Below are positions 24,781-36,045 of a stretch of 64,000 nt of DNA, piece by piece. Position 1 is the stretch's first letter. Each line of letters begins with the position of its first letter. This DNA comes from Sapria himalayana (taxonomy: Eukaryota > Streptophyta > Magnoliopsida > Malpighiales > Rafflesiaceae), in contig JAREIK010005861.1 of assembly GCA_029783825.1 (NCBI GenBank), positions 1 to 64,000 of the forward strand, read 5' to 3'. The notes below the pieces were generated by a model. That model did not search any database and had not been told where the DNA came from. It saw nothing but the letters and a program-made list of their open reading frames with translations. A program made the translations under genes and the position numbers.

Positions 24781-24931
24781 GTTTCAAGTGCTGGAGCGAA
24801 TAAATGATAATACCTATAAATTGGATCTTCTAGGTAAGTATAATGTACATGCACTTTTAATGTCACTGATTTATCTCCATTTAATGTATAAGTCAAAGGT
24901 TGATGGAACAACCTCTTCAAGAAGGGGGGGA

Positions 24932-26205
24932 TGGTGCGAGCACCATTTCGAACAACCTACAATTACCACCCGGTCCAATTACATAAAGTAGGGCTAAACG
25001 GCTTCAAGAGATGTTATGCATTCTTACATTCCAAGAGCAAGATGATCCGGAGAAGGAATATCAATTATGTATGATTAAATAATCTCATCACTCGAGTGTA
25101 AAAGGCCACATAGGTAGAGGTGTCAAACGGGCCAGGACGGGCCGGCACGACCCATTTTTTTAGGGCACGATCGTGCTTCCGTGGCGGGCCGGGCACGGTT
25201 ACTGTACCGTGTCGTGCCCGGCCCGGCACGGTTTAAAAAAACCGAGCCCGGCATGGCCCGCAGTCACGGCGGGGCGTGTCGTGTCTTGCCTGGTCGCTCG
25301 GGCTTGCATGTCTTATGGTCAGGATTCGGGGGGATCGCGGGTCGGGTCGAATCAACCCGACCCGCAGTCTTTTTTGAGGGAGGGGCCATCGTGGGGTCGG
25401 GTTCACGGGACACCCGGCACGGGACAAACCCGTGCCGGTGTGACGTGTCGCAGGCGAACCATGCCGGGTCAAGCACGGCACGGCACGGGCCAGGCACGAA
25501 ACCGAGCACGGAATTTTTCCGTGCCGGGCTGGCCCAGGCACGGCTGAACCATGTCGTGCCTCGTGCCGGGCCGGCCCGGCCCGGCCCGGTTGACACCTCT
25601 ACACATAGGAGATCTTGTCCACACCCCTGTAGCATACTTGATGGATCTAATTACAACTACCAATAGCTTGACGTGTCTAGAAGAAGTATAGTGCGGAGGC
25701 TAGCCTGTCAACATTTTGAAACAGTGCTGACAACCTAGAATGAAATTACTAAAGTTGAAACATGTTTTTTTAATCTTTTGTTTGTTGTTTTTGTTGGACT
25801 TTTGGGGATTATATTTGCATATTTAAATCCATTATTAAAACCTTGTTCATGAGACTTTGTTCGGACATTTTTTTGAATCCCGAAGATATTAAGAGCGATT
25901 CTCTAACTTGGTTTTTGGCTATGATTGTGTTTTCTAATCTGAGATAAATCAAATTCGGGTCGATTGTTGGCATCGATCACACAGTTCGAAGTTTTTTCCA
26001 TTGTTGCAAGTATATTGGATAGCTTATATTCATTTCTTTCTTGCATATATTTGTGGTGCTTAGTGGTAATTAGAGCCTGCATCTAATTGTTTCTCGTCCA
26101 GATTTATTTGTATTTTAACAAAACCTGCCTTATTCCATTGTTATCTTCATTGATTATTTTCAATTCTTCATTTTGTTGTAATTTATTTTTTCACTGCTAA
26201 CATTA
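24932..26205 (+). repeat. gypsy 3' LTR with MITE insertion, left arm
   Basis: It begins TGGTGCGAGCACC after a polypurine tract and ends AACATTA before GAAGG (26,206-26,210). Subtracting the 487-bp MITE and one 8-bp duplication leaves about 779 bp, matching the 784-bp 5' LTR. The shared strings CATTTCGAACAACCTACAATTA and CTGACAACCTAGAATGAAA confirm the pairing. Confidence 0.9.
25115..25601. mobile_element. GC-rich hAT-type MITE in the gypsy LTR, left arm
   Basis: The termini are TAGAGGTGTCAA and TTGACACCTCTA, flanked by identical 8-bp duplications CACATAGG (25,107-25,114 and 25,602-25,609). The interior is strikingly GC- and CpG-rich, with runs of GGCCCGG and CGTGCC, against an AT-rich background. 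It encodes nothing recognisable; the long open frames on both strands reflect its lack of A and T, and so of stop codons. Its 8-bp duplication assigns it to the hAT superfamily as a non-autonomous element. Confidence 0.93.
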
Positions 26206-26211
26206 GAAGGC

Positions 26212-26720
26212 TCTAAATAAAAGGATTTGCCAAGCTATCTACTAATGCTATTTTCATCACCATATTTTTTTTTCACAATATCTCTTATTAGAAATTATTT
26301 ATGCTTGATGTATTTTTCCTTCTTGTTCATTGTAGTTTCTTTCAAATTTACAATTTCTCTATTATTATCATAATAAAGTATAGTAGCCAGTTGCACAAAA
26401 GAAATGATCATTATATCTATCAAAAAGTTTCTGAGCCATACAACCTCTTTTGTTGTTTCTAGAGCTACCACATACTTTATTTTTATGGTGGAATCAATAA
26501 TATAAGATTGTTTGATACTCTTCTAACTTAATCACACTAACCAATGTGGATTTGATTAAATCATCATCTAATCGAAATTCTGAGCCCGTATATCCTAATA
26601 GATAAACATTGAAGAAATGCACTAATAGTAAACACACTACACATAATGTGCAGAAACAACTATTCTTCACATGCAAAATTCATTTGGAAAAAGAAAAATA
26701 AGAGAGCAAGGCTTTTTGTT
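26212..26720 (-). pseudogene. Ty1/copia RNase H relic, left arm
   Basis: On the minus strand a 60-residue frame (26,494-26,676) ends with GYTGSEFRLDDDLIKSTLVS. This matches the copia RNase H start (GYTDSDFxxDxDDxKSTSG). A shifted frame continues with KYVVALETTKEVVWLRNFLIDI and then DNNREIVNLKE. The gypsy element inserted just downstream of its end. It is homologous to 8,395-8,830. It is not a novel small protein. Confidence 0.8.
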
Positions 26721-27267
26721 CAATGACAGTCATACTCACACAAAGGAAAGATTGGGGTTGATGAATCATTGTAGATAAAAAATCAATCAGCAATATAACA
26801 ATATAGTACACATTTCGAATCCATAAAATTAATTATATGCTAGAAAAGTTTGATGGATCTATAGTCTTTTTCAATATTGACATCTATAATTGATTCCATT
26901 AGATCAAAATTTGACCCAGAGATAAATTGATGATTTATTTCAAAACTAGGGATGGCATTGTCAGTGGTTTTTGATATCACTAAGTTTAGTCAATGTCACA
27001 ACTACTTTTATATGACTCATGAATATTGTCTTATATAAACTTATTGGCATTGGCAAGTTTGTAGTGGTGCACTTTCATGATATCCTCATACATGGTTATG
27101 CTATATCATATCAAATATAAAATATATGAGAGGGGCTAATTGTTGTGCTTCAAGAAAAAGCAATATATTAATCTCCAGAAGTGCATCTTATGGCATATAA
27201 GTTATTATTTTTGGGATTCATAATTAGTGATGATTGTCTTCATATTGATAGATAATGTGTCTACTAT

Positions 27268-27322
27268 TATTATATGATATATATTATTGATCTGAATTAA
27301 TTTATTTTTTTTTTATTAATAT
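27268..27322 (+). repeat. Left-arm-specific insertion of about 46 bp
   Basis: Between CTACTATTAT and ATGATTGGTATC the left arm has extra AT-rich sequence including GATCTGAATTAATTT. The right arm (50,361-50,384) and the outside copy near 9,455 both read the short form. The insertion is therefore private to the left arm. Confidence 0.85.
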
Positions 27323-27869
27323 GATTGGTATCTATTTAGAATCTCATGTATCAAACAAGCAATCACTTTGATACATGATATTGTGGAATGAATTTTTTGA
27401 TACCAAATCTTAGATCTAATACTGAATGTCACTATGTTAGCTCTCTATGATATCGATGTCCCTCCCATACCAAATGATAAGGACATGATACCAAGTGTAG
27501 CATTTCTTCAACAATCTAAGAGATGGTATTTTAGGATCTCAAGAAAGGGGAGAATAAAATTCTCTAAGTTAAAGCACACATGCATAATAAAAAACTTATG
27601 CTAAAAATTTTGAGTTACATTTGAGATGCTTCCATCTATTACATTTACAAATAATTAAATAGAAAATATTTTTTTTAAAACCCAAGTTGCATATTATGTT
27701 CTCATATCATTACATAATTCATATCATGACACTATAAAATAAGATCGCGACTTTAATCCTAAAGTCTTTCAGTCTTAACAACAAGATAGGTTGGAATTCA
27801 TATAAATCTTAATTTCATTCAAATATTAACTTCATTTAAGTAGTAACTCCATAATTCATATCATGACTT

Positions 27870-28140
27870 TGTTGGGGTCGCAATTTTATATTTAAGGAGG
27901 GATATGAAACTCATAGTTTTGATTTCATTCAAGTTGCAACAACAAAGATTTTGGTTGCAACTTTATTCATGTCACAATAACTAAGAACATTTTCACAACT
28001 TAAATCCTTGAGAATTTCAATCATAACAGCACAAAAAGTCTCAACACTAAACATAAATTCCATCTTCAAAATATGGGCCAATCCTACTAGAATACAAAAC
28101 TATAAGTGAACCATTTTTTTTTGATTTAGCAACTTGTTAG
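27870..28140 (+). repeat. Inner inverted-repeat unit, copy 1, left arm
   Basis: This segment of about 260 bp (ATGAAACTCAT, GTTGCAACTTTATTCATGT, AAGTGAACCATTTTTTT) reappears in reverse complement at 29,730-29,960 and in direct orientation at 10,140-10,400. It predates the giant palindrome. It may be an LTR part of the copia relic, but this is not shown. Confidence 0.75.
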
Positions 28141-29729
28141 GGATGATTTATTTATCCCTTCTCTAAGATTATGGTTATCATTATCATCCTTGTGAAGAAG
28201 AAGATATTTTAATCGATTTAAGATGTATAGAGAAATTGTCATGCCATCAAAAGAAAAATGACTAGTGTTATATTCGTGACCTTATCAAGTTTTGAAATAG
28301 TTTTTGAAATGTTGAGTCATACTAGAATAGTAGACATTTGAAGTTGTTCTTTGACAAAAAAAAATAATTAGTGGCCTTTTCTAACTAAGTTCAGTAATGC
28401 GTGATATAAATGGTCTACTTATTTTGTGAAAGTGAGTTGGTCAGTAGTTACTCTGAAATCACTGAAAATATCAAAATATATTTTATTTAGCACAACTAAA
28501 ATTGTTAAATAAGAAACTTAATTAAGATTTAAATTTTCTATTTTGAAAAGTGTCAAATTTTAATTAAATAAAATTAAGGCCAAAAATTTATTTTCCTAAA
28601 AACCAATCAATTCCAATTTGAAAATTAGAAATACAAAAATTTGGAATATATCCAGTCCAATCCCCAATTCAAACTAACACAAAAATTCAATATGCTCATG
28701 AATTCCCAAAGTACAATATACAATGTCAAAACTTATCAATACATACTAAAATCTATAAAATATATAACGAAAAAAAATTATGTTTTAAACTAAAATTAAT
28801 TTTATCGATTATAAAAGTCTAGAAATCAATAATCCAGAATAATAATGTAAATTATGATTTTTTGGGGAGAATATGCTGAAATTGAAACCATTCCATTTTA
28901 TTTGTTATATTAATTGTTCAGATCATGAGCTTTACGATGATGTTTTGACAATTTCTTCAAATAAGTTTCTGGACAGAGAGGAAAGTGTGTTTAGAAACTC
29001 ATCAAATAATTATTTGCAAATTTTCATTTAACCCTTTGAGATATAGATCAACAACTTAACAACAATATTATAATAGCCCTGACTCATGTCCAACAGAAAA
29101 ATCACAGGCACAAGAGAAGAATATAGCTGCACTATTTTTTTTTATTTTCTTTTTAGTATTTAATTTATTTTAATATTGATATATAATGTAACTTATTAAT
29201 GTAATATTGTCATTTATTAATTGAAATAACCATTACTATAAATATTACAAATTAAGTCATTATGAAAACTAATTGAAAATGAAGTTGTATTATTTTTTTT
29301 TACATTTAGTTCATTGAAATTTGAAATGTTTAATATTAATAATATAAATAACAATTTAACATTAATGAAATTAAATGCTATACATAGCATTTCCTAATCT
29401 ATTTTCTTTATTAAAATTTTGTTTAAATTTTTAATTTTAGTTGTCTTTATGTTATTTAATTTATATTATGTTAATTTTAATTGATCTAAACTAAATAGAT
29501 AATTAGCCTAAAAATGTAAAAACTACATGGTCCTTTTTGAATTTTGAGCATGATCAAAAAACATTATTGAAAATAAAAATTATAAATAAAAAAATATGAT
29601 ACAAATTATAAAAATGGATTAAAAGGATATATCACTTATTTAAATTATCGAAGTTGTATTTAATTTATTATAAATTTAAAAAAAGTAATTGCAAAGTTCC
29701 TAGATAAAAAAAATTCAAAAAGTAGTTTT

Positions 29730-29960
29730 TGATCAAGCTCCCACAAACCACAGTTGCTAAACAAAGAAAAAAATGGTTCGCTCTTAGTTTTGGATACTGA
29801 TAGGATTAACTCATACTTTTGATGCTAACTTTTGTTCAGTGTTGTAGCTACAATGATCTTTAGTATCGTAACATGAATTAAGTTGTAACCATATTCTTTG
29901 TTGTCACAATTAAATGAAATGAAAAATGAGTTTCAAATCCCAACCTAAGTGATAAAGTTT
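29730..29960 (-). repeat. Inner inverted-repeat unit, copy 2, left arm
   Basis: It is the reverse-complement partner of 27,870-28,140. Blocks AAAAAAATGGTTCGCTCTTA, GGATTAACTCATACTTTTGA and ATATTCTTTGTTGTCAC match inverted blocks there with many substitutions. Confidence 0.75.
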
Positions 29961-30171
29961 CAACCCAACAATTTTGTTAAATTAATATGATTATTTTGCA
30001 AAATAATTTATATTAATTTAAAAAATCTTATACAGTTCTAGATCGCGTACGTAGCCATATCTAGATATGATAAAGATATTAAGATTTTATTATTTATTTA
30101 GAATAATTAGTTTACTTATACTAAATAATTTAATTTTGCTAATTAATTGATTCTTGCTAAAATGATATTGA

Positions 30172-30191
30172 TTATATATATATATATATAA
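30172..30191. repeat. (AT)n microsatellite, left arm
   Basis: A short alternating AT tract, mirrored near 47,474-47,488. Confidence 0.9.
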
Positions 30192-30262
30192 TATAATAAC
30201 ATTAAAATTTTAATAAGATATTTAATACAAAAATAAATCAAATACATCATTATATATATATA

Positions 30263-30269
30263 TGTGTGT

Positions 30270-30308
<39 letters not shown>

Positions 30309-30317
30309 GTGTGTGTA
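30263..30317 (+). repeat. (GT)n microsatellite with GG interruptions, left arm
   Basis: About 55 bases of GT repeat, broken at several points by doubled G, as if single T bases were missing. The right arm has an uninterrupted AC tract of the same length (47,343-47,397). Confidence 0.95.
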
Positions 30318-30659
30318 TGTATATAACAAAAACAATGGTTATTTTTTTTTATTTAAAATGCAAAAGCTGAACCTAGATTTTCAAAAACATTAAAAAACAA
30401 ATGTAGCATGGAGTGGGTCAGCAGAGCAAATTTTTAGTGCTTGTATAATCAAGTATTTTCCCGTTCACAAACAAGGGTCTCTATCATCAAGACTTGTGGA
30501 TTAAAAATCATTAAATTTCATGCATGTCATTTAATGAACAAATCAGGTCACCAATCCAGTCAATTTTATTTTATTTTTTTTAAGTGTGTTAGTAGAGCAA
30601 AATACTATTCTCAAACTATACATTATCATCATCTAGATCTTGATCAAGCAAATGTACAC

Positions 30660-30845
30660 CATGCCAGAGCCAATGCTTAGACCATGCCAGAGACAATGCT
30701 TAACATGCCAGCGCTATTAAATAGACCATTCTAGAGCCATTATTTAGACCATTCATCATTCTAGAGCAATTATTTATTATTATAGACAATGCTAGAACAA
30801 TTGTTTAGAGCATTTTAGAGCCATTGTTTAGACCATGCTAGACGG
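30660..30845 (-). repeat. Short form of the 21-bp minisatellite, left arm
   Basis: Eight or nine degenerate units contain TAGACCAT and AGAGCCATTGTTTAGAC, the reverse complement of the 11,650-12,485 unit. Spacing is irregular. It is non-coding. Confidence 0.85.
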
Positions 30846-31203
30846 ACTGACCTATAAAAAATGGATACTATATCAAACTCAAGGCACATTGTTTTTATCT
30901 TATCACAATTGATTCAAACTAAATTTAATTAAACACAACACATTGTATTTATCTTGTCACAATGAAGGCTTATATCTGAAATTGTTAGCGGGTTTTAAAT
31001 ATCTCAGCATCAATATTACATTAATGAAGAGGGTAGGATTCAACACTCTCTATTAATAAGAATAAAACACTTATGACTCAAATCTCCTTGTTCAATACAA
31101 TGTAAGCAAGATGTAATAGCTCATGCTCAACACTCAAAAATTTTGCATACATAATATATTTTTTTTATTTCATCAAACATTAATTCTCTCTTACTCATAA
31201 AAC
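30846..31203. other. Non-coding flank between minisatellite and copia-2, left arm
   Basis: It is homologous in reverse to 7,380-7,540 and to 46,456-46,800. It contains a duplicated CACATTG-ATCTTATCACAAT segment. It ends with AAAAC, the copia-2 target duplication (31,199-31,203). Confidence 0.65.
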
Positions 31204-31571
31204 TTTGATATCAGTCCCTCGGCCTCACAGTTTGATGAATTTGGGCTCACATTACTTATGGCTACAGTATGTGTACATAATGGATGATAAATCATCGAGT
31301 CCACTGCTATCCAATAAATGAAAGCGCATCGGGGTTAATGTTTTTAATAAAGCTGATTTTGACTCTACCATTATATTTTATCAAAAATATATAAGCACTC
31401 TTTTATCGGATATTTTTTACTTGAATATCATTTTTAATACTTGTTGTTTCTGTGCTTGCTCTCTCTTCCTCAGGATCTCCTTCCTCTTTATTGCATGATT
31501 TTCTCTTTTTCTGAAAAATCTTCTCTTCTATGATCCTTATTGTATCAAGGAACATTGATTCAAATACAATA
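31204..31571 (+). repeat. copia-2 5' LTR, left arm
   Basis: It is the direct repeat of 35,676-36,045, sharing GGCCTCA-AGTTTGATGAATTTGGGCT and GTATCAAGGAACATTGATT. It ends AATACAATA, followed by the primer site. Many substitutions separate the two LTRs. Confidence 0.9.
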
Positions 31572-31799
31572 ATTGGTATCAAAGCTTTGTGTTAATCTGA
31601 GATCAAAGTTATTTGAAATGATTGTTCAAAATTTCTCCAAATTAAATGATTCTTAAAGTTCATGTTCTAACCTAAATAGATATTCACGGATCCATTAGAT
31701 CTAGTGTAGATCTATTTAGATCTAAAGGTTTTGTGTTAAATAAACAATAATTTTTACAAGATCCCCAAATTTTCTGCTCAAAATTTCTTAAAGATTTTT

Positions 31800-34700
31800 G
31801 AACAGAATGATAATCAAATATCTGAGTTCATCAAGCTCGAGGTCTATCCCTATACCCCTATTTGATGGAGATAATTCGAATTATTGGTTTGTAGAAATGA
31901 AAACATTATTTATATCACAAGATATATGAAAGCTTATAGATTCTAGTTACACAAAACAAATAAACCTCTATTCTCTGGAAGAAAAAGAGGTGTTAAAAGA
32001 ATGAGAAGTAAGGAAATCTAATGCCAAGGCACAACTATTCATTCAACAAGGAGTCAGTAATATTAATTTTCCATGATTGAAAGGTATACTCAAGCCAAAG
32101 AGGCTTGGGATCTTCTTAAGGAAGAGTTCCAAGGAGATCTTCTTCAATATTAAGAAAAGACTTAGAGGATCTGAGAATAAATAATCAGATTCTCTTAACT
32201 TAAGTCTCCACTCAGTTTCTGGATGTAATAAATCAGTTAAAAATACATGGTGAAATATCACCGAAACTCAATTAGTTGAGAAAACTACTCATATGCATGC
32301 CTGACAAAGTCAACCCTATTGTGGTAGTAATAGAGAAAACGAAGGACTTATTAAACTTGACTACTCAACAAGTCATTGGCTATTTAAAATCTTATGAGTG
32401 TAAATTACTCAAGAGGGTAGAATTAACTGCTGAATCAATCATGCAATCAAGATGGGAGAATCACAAAGTGTGAATGTAGACAATCAAGCAATAGAAGCAC
32501 AAAATAAAAGGGCTATCTAGGTATGTTTCTAAGAATAAGTCTAGAAATAAATTAAAAGCCATTCAACTTTTGTATCATCAAATATCCCTCTAAAGGGTTC
32601 ACATATCTCTTGCAATATATGCAAGAGAATTAACCACACTGATAAAGAGTGTTGGTTTAAAAAATAGAATGAATGCATAAACTATAAAAAGGTTGTGCAC
32701 CTTTCTAAGGATTGTAGTTAAAGTACATTTAGTGTGCGAGTTGTTCAAAGGAAGTACCTTCTACAGAACATTTGTTCTATGAATCTGAAACCAAAAACAC
32801 TTCCTCTCCAAATATATGTTTTCTCGATAGTAGTTGTTCAAACCACATGTATGGAAATCACAATATATTTGTGAATTTATAGCCATTAGTAAATTTACAA
32901 GTCAAACTAGAAAATAGTGATTCTGTCCAAGCAAAAGCAAAGGGTTAATTGATAAAAAATTTAGTTTGGTATTCAAAAATAATTCATATCATATATTTGA
33001 TCAAGAGTCAGAAAACCCTTTGTAGACAGTAAAAATGTCTAGTGGAAAAAGTTTTCTACTAACCCTTGATCAAAAATTAGATATTGCATTAACCATGAAT
33101 GCTGAACAAGAGGCAACTCTATAGCACAGAAGGTATGGGCATCTAAACAACTCAAGTTTAAAAATACTTTCTCAAACTAACTTGTGAGAGAGGTGCCTAA
33201 ATTTAAGCATTCCCTCTATAGTTTGTAAGGAATGTACCATGGGTAAGCAGTCCAGACAATGCTTTCTCAAAAGCACTCCTTGGAGAACATCCTAGTCTCT
33301 AGAATTAGTTCATGCAGATGTTTGTGGACCTATGTCGGTCCAATCCTTGGCAAACAACAACTATTTTTTGTTGTTTGTTGATGATTGTACTCATATGATG
33401 TGGGTATGCTTCTTGAAATAAAAGGCTGAAGTCTTTGACTATTTCAAGAAGTTTTATTCCTAATAGAGAGGTAATTTGGTCTAAGTATGAAATACTTAGA
33501 ACAGATCGAGGTAGTGAGTTCTCTCACATAAATTCAACAATTTTTATGAACAGAGAGGAATTCAGAGATACCTAACCACCTCCTACTTACCACAACAGAA
33601 TAATATTATGGAGAGGAGAATTAGGAGTGTGGTGAAAATGGTCATAATTCTCTTAAATGAAAAATAAATGCCTAAAAACTATTGGGCAAAAGATGTAAAT
33701 ATAGTAGTTATCTTGCTCAATAGATGCCCAACTAGATCTTTATAGAATCTCACTCCATTAAAGGCTTGGAGTGGGAGGAAACCCAATCTAAAACATTTAA
33801 AAGTATTTGAGGAGTATTTGTACTCTCACATATCAAAACTTACTAGAAAAAATTAGACTCAAAGAATCTAGTTGGATACTGTCTACAATTCAAAGGTTAT
33901 AGACTGTATTCACAAAAATAAAAACATTTCTGGTGAGCTGAGATATAATCATTGATGAGAGTGCTAAATGGGAAGTAAATATACAAAATTCGGGTGTGCA
34001 AAATATTAGCATACAGGCTGGAATTTAGAATTTCAGCAAGTGATAGCACAGAAGAAAATATAGGTATGTTTTGAGTTCTCTTCTTAGTCAGAGTCGGACA
34101 TAGAAGAACATGATAAGATTATTACACCTATCAAGTATAAGTCTTAAAATGAAATATAACAATGGTGCAACTACTCCTCAGTTGAGCCACTCAACTATGA
34201 AGAGGTAGTAAAACATCGAGTATGGGTTGATGCTACGAAGATAGACATGTCTGTCATAGATAAAAACTATACTTGGACATTAATAGACTTATCCCAAAAT
34301 AAACATATTATTAGAATTAAGTGGTTATTTAAGATTAAAAATCAACTGAACACCAATCACCCTTATATAAGGCCAGATTAGTGGCCAATGGTTATCCCAA
34401 AAGGTTGGCATAGACTATTTCAAAACCATTGCTCCAGTAGCAAGTTAGAAACTACAAGATTATTAATAACCTTAGCTAGATATAAAGGTTGGTCTCTATT
34501 CCAACTAGATATAAAATCTTCTTTATTGAATGGTAATCTCAATGAAGAGATTTATGTAAAATAACTCCTTGGGTTTGTAAAACAAAGAGTTGAGTACTGT
34601 GTTTATAAATTAAACAAGACTCTTTGTGGTTGAAACAAGCTCTCCATACTTGATATTAACAAATAAACTCATACTTGTTGAATCAAGGATTCTAATAAAA

Positions 34701-35670
34701 TATGAGCGAGCCAACACTTTATATTAAAAATGTTAAAATTCTAGAATATTGATTGTGTCAATCTATGTAGATGACATATTTATCTTTGCAAGATAAATAT
34801 GAAATGTCAAACCCAGGCTCCCTGAATCACTTTTTGGGTCTTGAAATCTTTCAAGACTCATGTAGAATATCAATATGCCAAATAAGATATAATTATTCAA
34901 AACTAAAGAACTATGGTATAAATGACTGTAAGCCAGTTTCTACACCACTAGTTGTAAACCAGAAAATTAATTTCTGCTTAAGGTAGAATAATTGATGGTA
35001 AATCATATAGAAGCCTAATTGGTAGTTTGTTATATGCATCTACCATAAGACCTAATATAGTGTATGTAGTACACCTTTGTCTAGATTTATGCATGCACCT
35101 AACTATATATTTTAGTACTGAAAAATGAGTCTTAAGGTATCTTAAGGGACTTTAGACATAGGTCTAAGTATTCTAGAACTATACACATGAAAATAACTAG
35201 CTATTGTGATAGTGACTGAGGGGGATGTCTAGAAGACTATTGAAGTACTTCTGAATTCATCTTTAATCTAAAAAATATGGCTGTTTCTTGGTCATCCAAG
35301 AAACAATCCTACTATTGCACTATCCATTACTGAAGCTAAATATATTTTTGCTTCGGTGGCAACATCACAAGCTTTATGGTTGAGAAAGTTGTTGACTGAT
35401 TTGGATGAGCTTTTTAAAGATCCGACTGATATATTATGTGATAATCAGTCCGCTATAACCATAGCTAGTGATGTTATAATGCATAGTAGAACAAAACACA
35501 TAGGGCTTAAATATCATTTTATTAAAGATACAATTGAAACTAATGAGATAACGTTAATCTTTTACAAAACAAAAGAACACTAGCTGATATCTTCACCAAG
35601 TCATTGCCTAAGAAAAACTAGTCTACCTAAAAGAAAAAGCTACAACTTGAACCAACTACATCAAATGGAA
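31800..35670 (+). pseudogene. copia-2 gag-pol polyprotein, left arm
   Basis: Domains in order, in shifting frames: gag (DNSNYWFVEMKTLF near 31,870; AKEAWDLLKEEFQGD near 32,100); zinc knuckle CNICKRINHTDKEC (32,611-32,652, CX2CX4HX4C) and a second knuckle with Tyr for Cys; protease FLDSSCSNHMYGN (about 32,820), where the usual DSG reads DSS. Next come the pre-integrase HRRYGHLN (about 33,128); integrase with [22 protein letters not shown] and [12 protein letters not shown] (33,230-33,420); and RT with IIRIKWLFKIKNQLNTN (about 34,310). The catalytic YVDDIFIF lies at 34,764-34,787. RNase H is at 35,300-35,600 (EAKYIFASVATSQALWLRKL). Several single-base losses (near 33,190, 34,364, 34,441, 35,576, 35,612) break frames that the right arm keeps open. 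Confidence 0.9.
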
Positions 35671-35675
35671 GAGAA

Positions 35676-36045
35676 TGTTGATATTAGGCATCGGCCTCAT
35701 AGTTTGATGAATTTGGGCTTACATTACTCATGGCTATAGTATGTGTACATAATGGACTGTAAATTATCAGGTCCACTGCTCATCTATTAAATGAAAAGCA
35801 ATCATGTTAATATTTTTAATAAAGTCACTTTGACTCTACCATTTTATTTTATCAAGAATATAATAGCACCTTTTATCGGATATTTTTTTTTACTTAATAT
35901 CATTTTTAATATTTGTTGTTTCCGTGCTTGATCTCTTTCTCCTTGGTATCTCCTTCCTCTTCTTCTCGTGATTTTCTCTTCTTCTTAAAAATCTTTTCTT
36001 CTGTGATCCTTGTTGTATCAAGGAACATTGATTTCAAATACAATA
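35676..36045 (+). repeat. copia-2 3' LTR, left arm
   Basis: It begins TGTTGATATTAGGCATCGG after a purine-rich tract and ends CAATA before AAAAC (36,046-36,050). Confidence 0.9.

Larger units (their letters stand above)
14103..26205 (+). mobile_element. Ty3/gypsy LTR retrotransposon, left-arm copy
   Basis: The element is bounded by LTRs 14,103-14,886 and 24,932-26,205 and flanked by GAAGG on both sides (14,098-14,102 and 26,206-26,210). The order is LTR, primer site, leader, gag with zinc knuckle, protease, reverse transcriptase, RNase H, integrase, polypurine tract (GAAGGGGGGGA, 24,920-24,930), LTR. A hAT transposon (20,118-24,780) sits in the 3' end of pol and a MITE (25,115-25,601) in the 3' LTR. 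Without the two guests it would be about 6.9 kb. The uninterrupted homologue near 8,400 supports the ends. Confidence 0.92.
26721..29700 (+). repeat. Repeat block Q, left arm, mostly non-coding
   Basis: It is homologous to 8,830-11,400 in direct orientation. It holds TTTGGTATC-like strings on the minus strand near 27,405, which could be the primer-site side of the internally deleted copia relic. No other domain is recognised. The unit 27,870-28,140 recurs inverted at 29,730-29,960. Confidence 0.65.
31204..36045 (+). mobile_element. Ty1/copia LTR retrotransposon (copia-2), left-arm copy
   Basis: LTRs of about 370 bp (31,204-31,571 and 35,676-36,045) enclose a complete but decayed copia gag-pol. 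The primer site ATTGGTATCAAAGC follows the 5' LTR and a purine tract (AATGGAAGAGAA) precedes the 3' LTR. Flanks show AAAAC on both sides. The copy at 2,388-2,403 is the matching empty site. The 5' LTR starts TTTGATATC here, where the right arm has TGTTGATATC, so two bases are missing at the left end. Confidence 0.93.

Noticed and set aside
25173..25666. Long overlapping open frames on both strands (up to 161 residues) rich in Arg, Gly and Pro
   Set aside because: They lie entirely in the GC-rich MITE, occur on both strands and in several frames, and reflect the lack of AT-rich stop codons. The right-arm copies at 52,017-52,481 are the same.
26494..26676. A conserved 60-residue small protein with an identical copy at 50,966-51,148
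   Set aside because: Conservation is due to the palindrome. The C-terminal half matches the start of copia RNase H, and the outside copy at 8,395-8,830 is the same relic.
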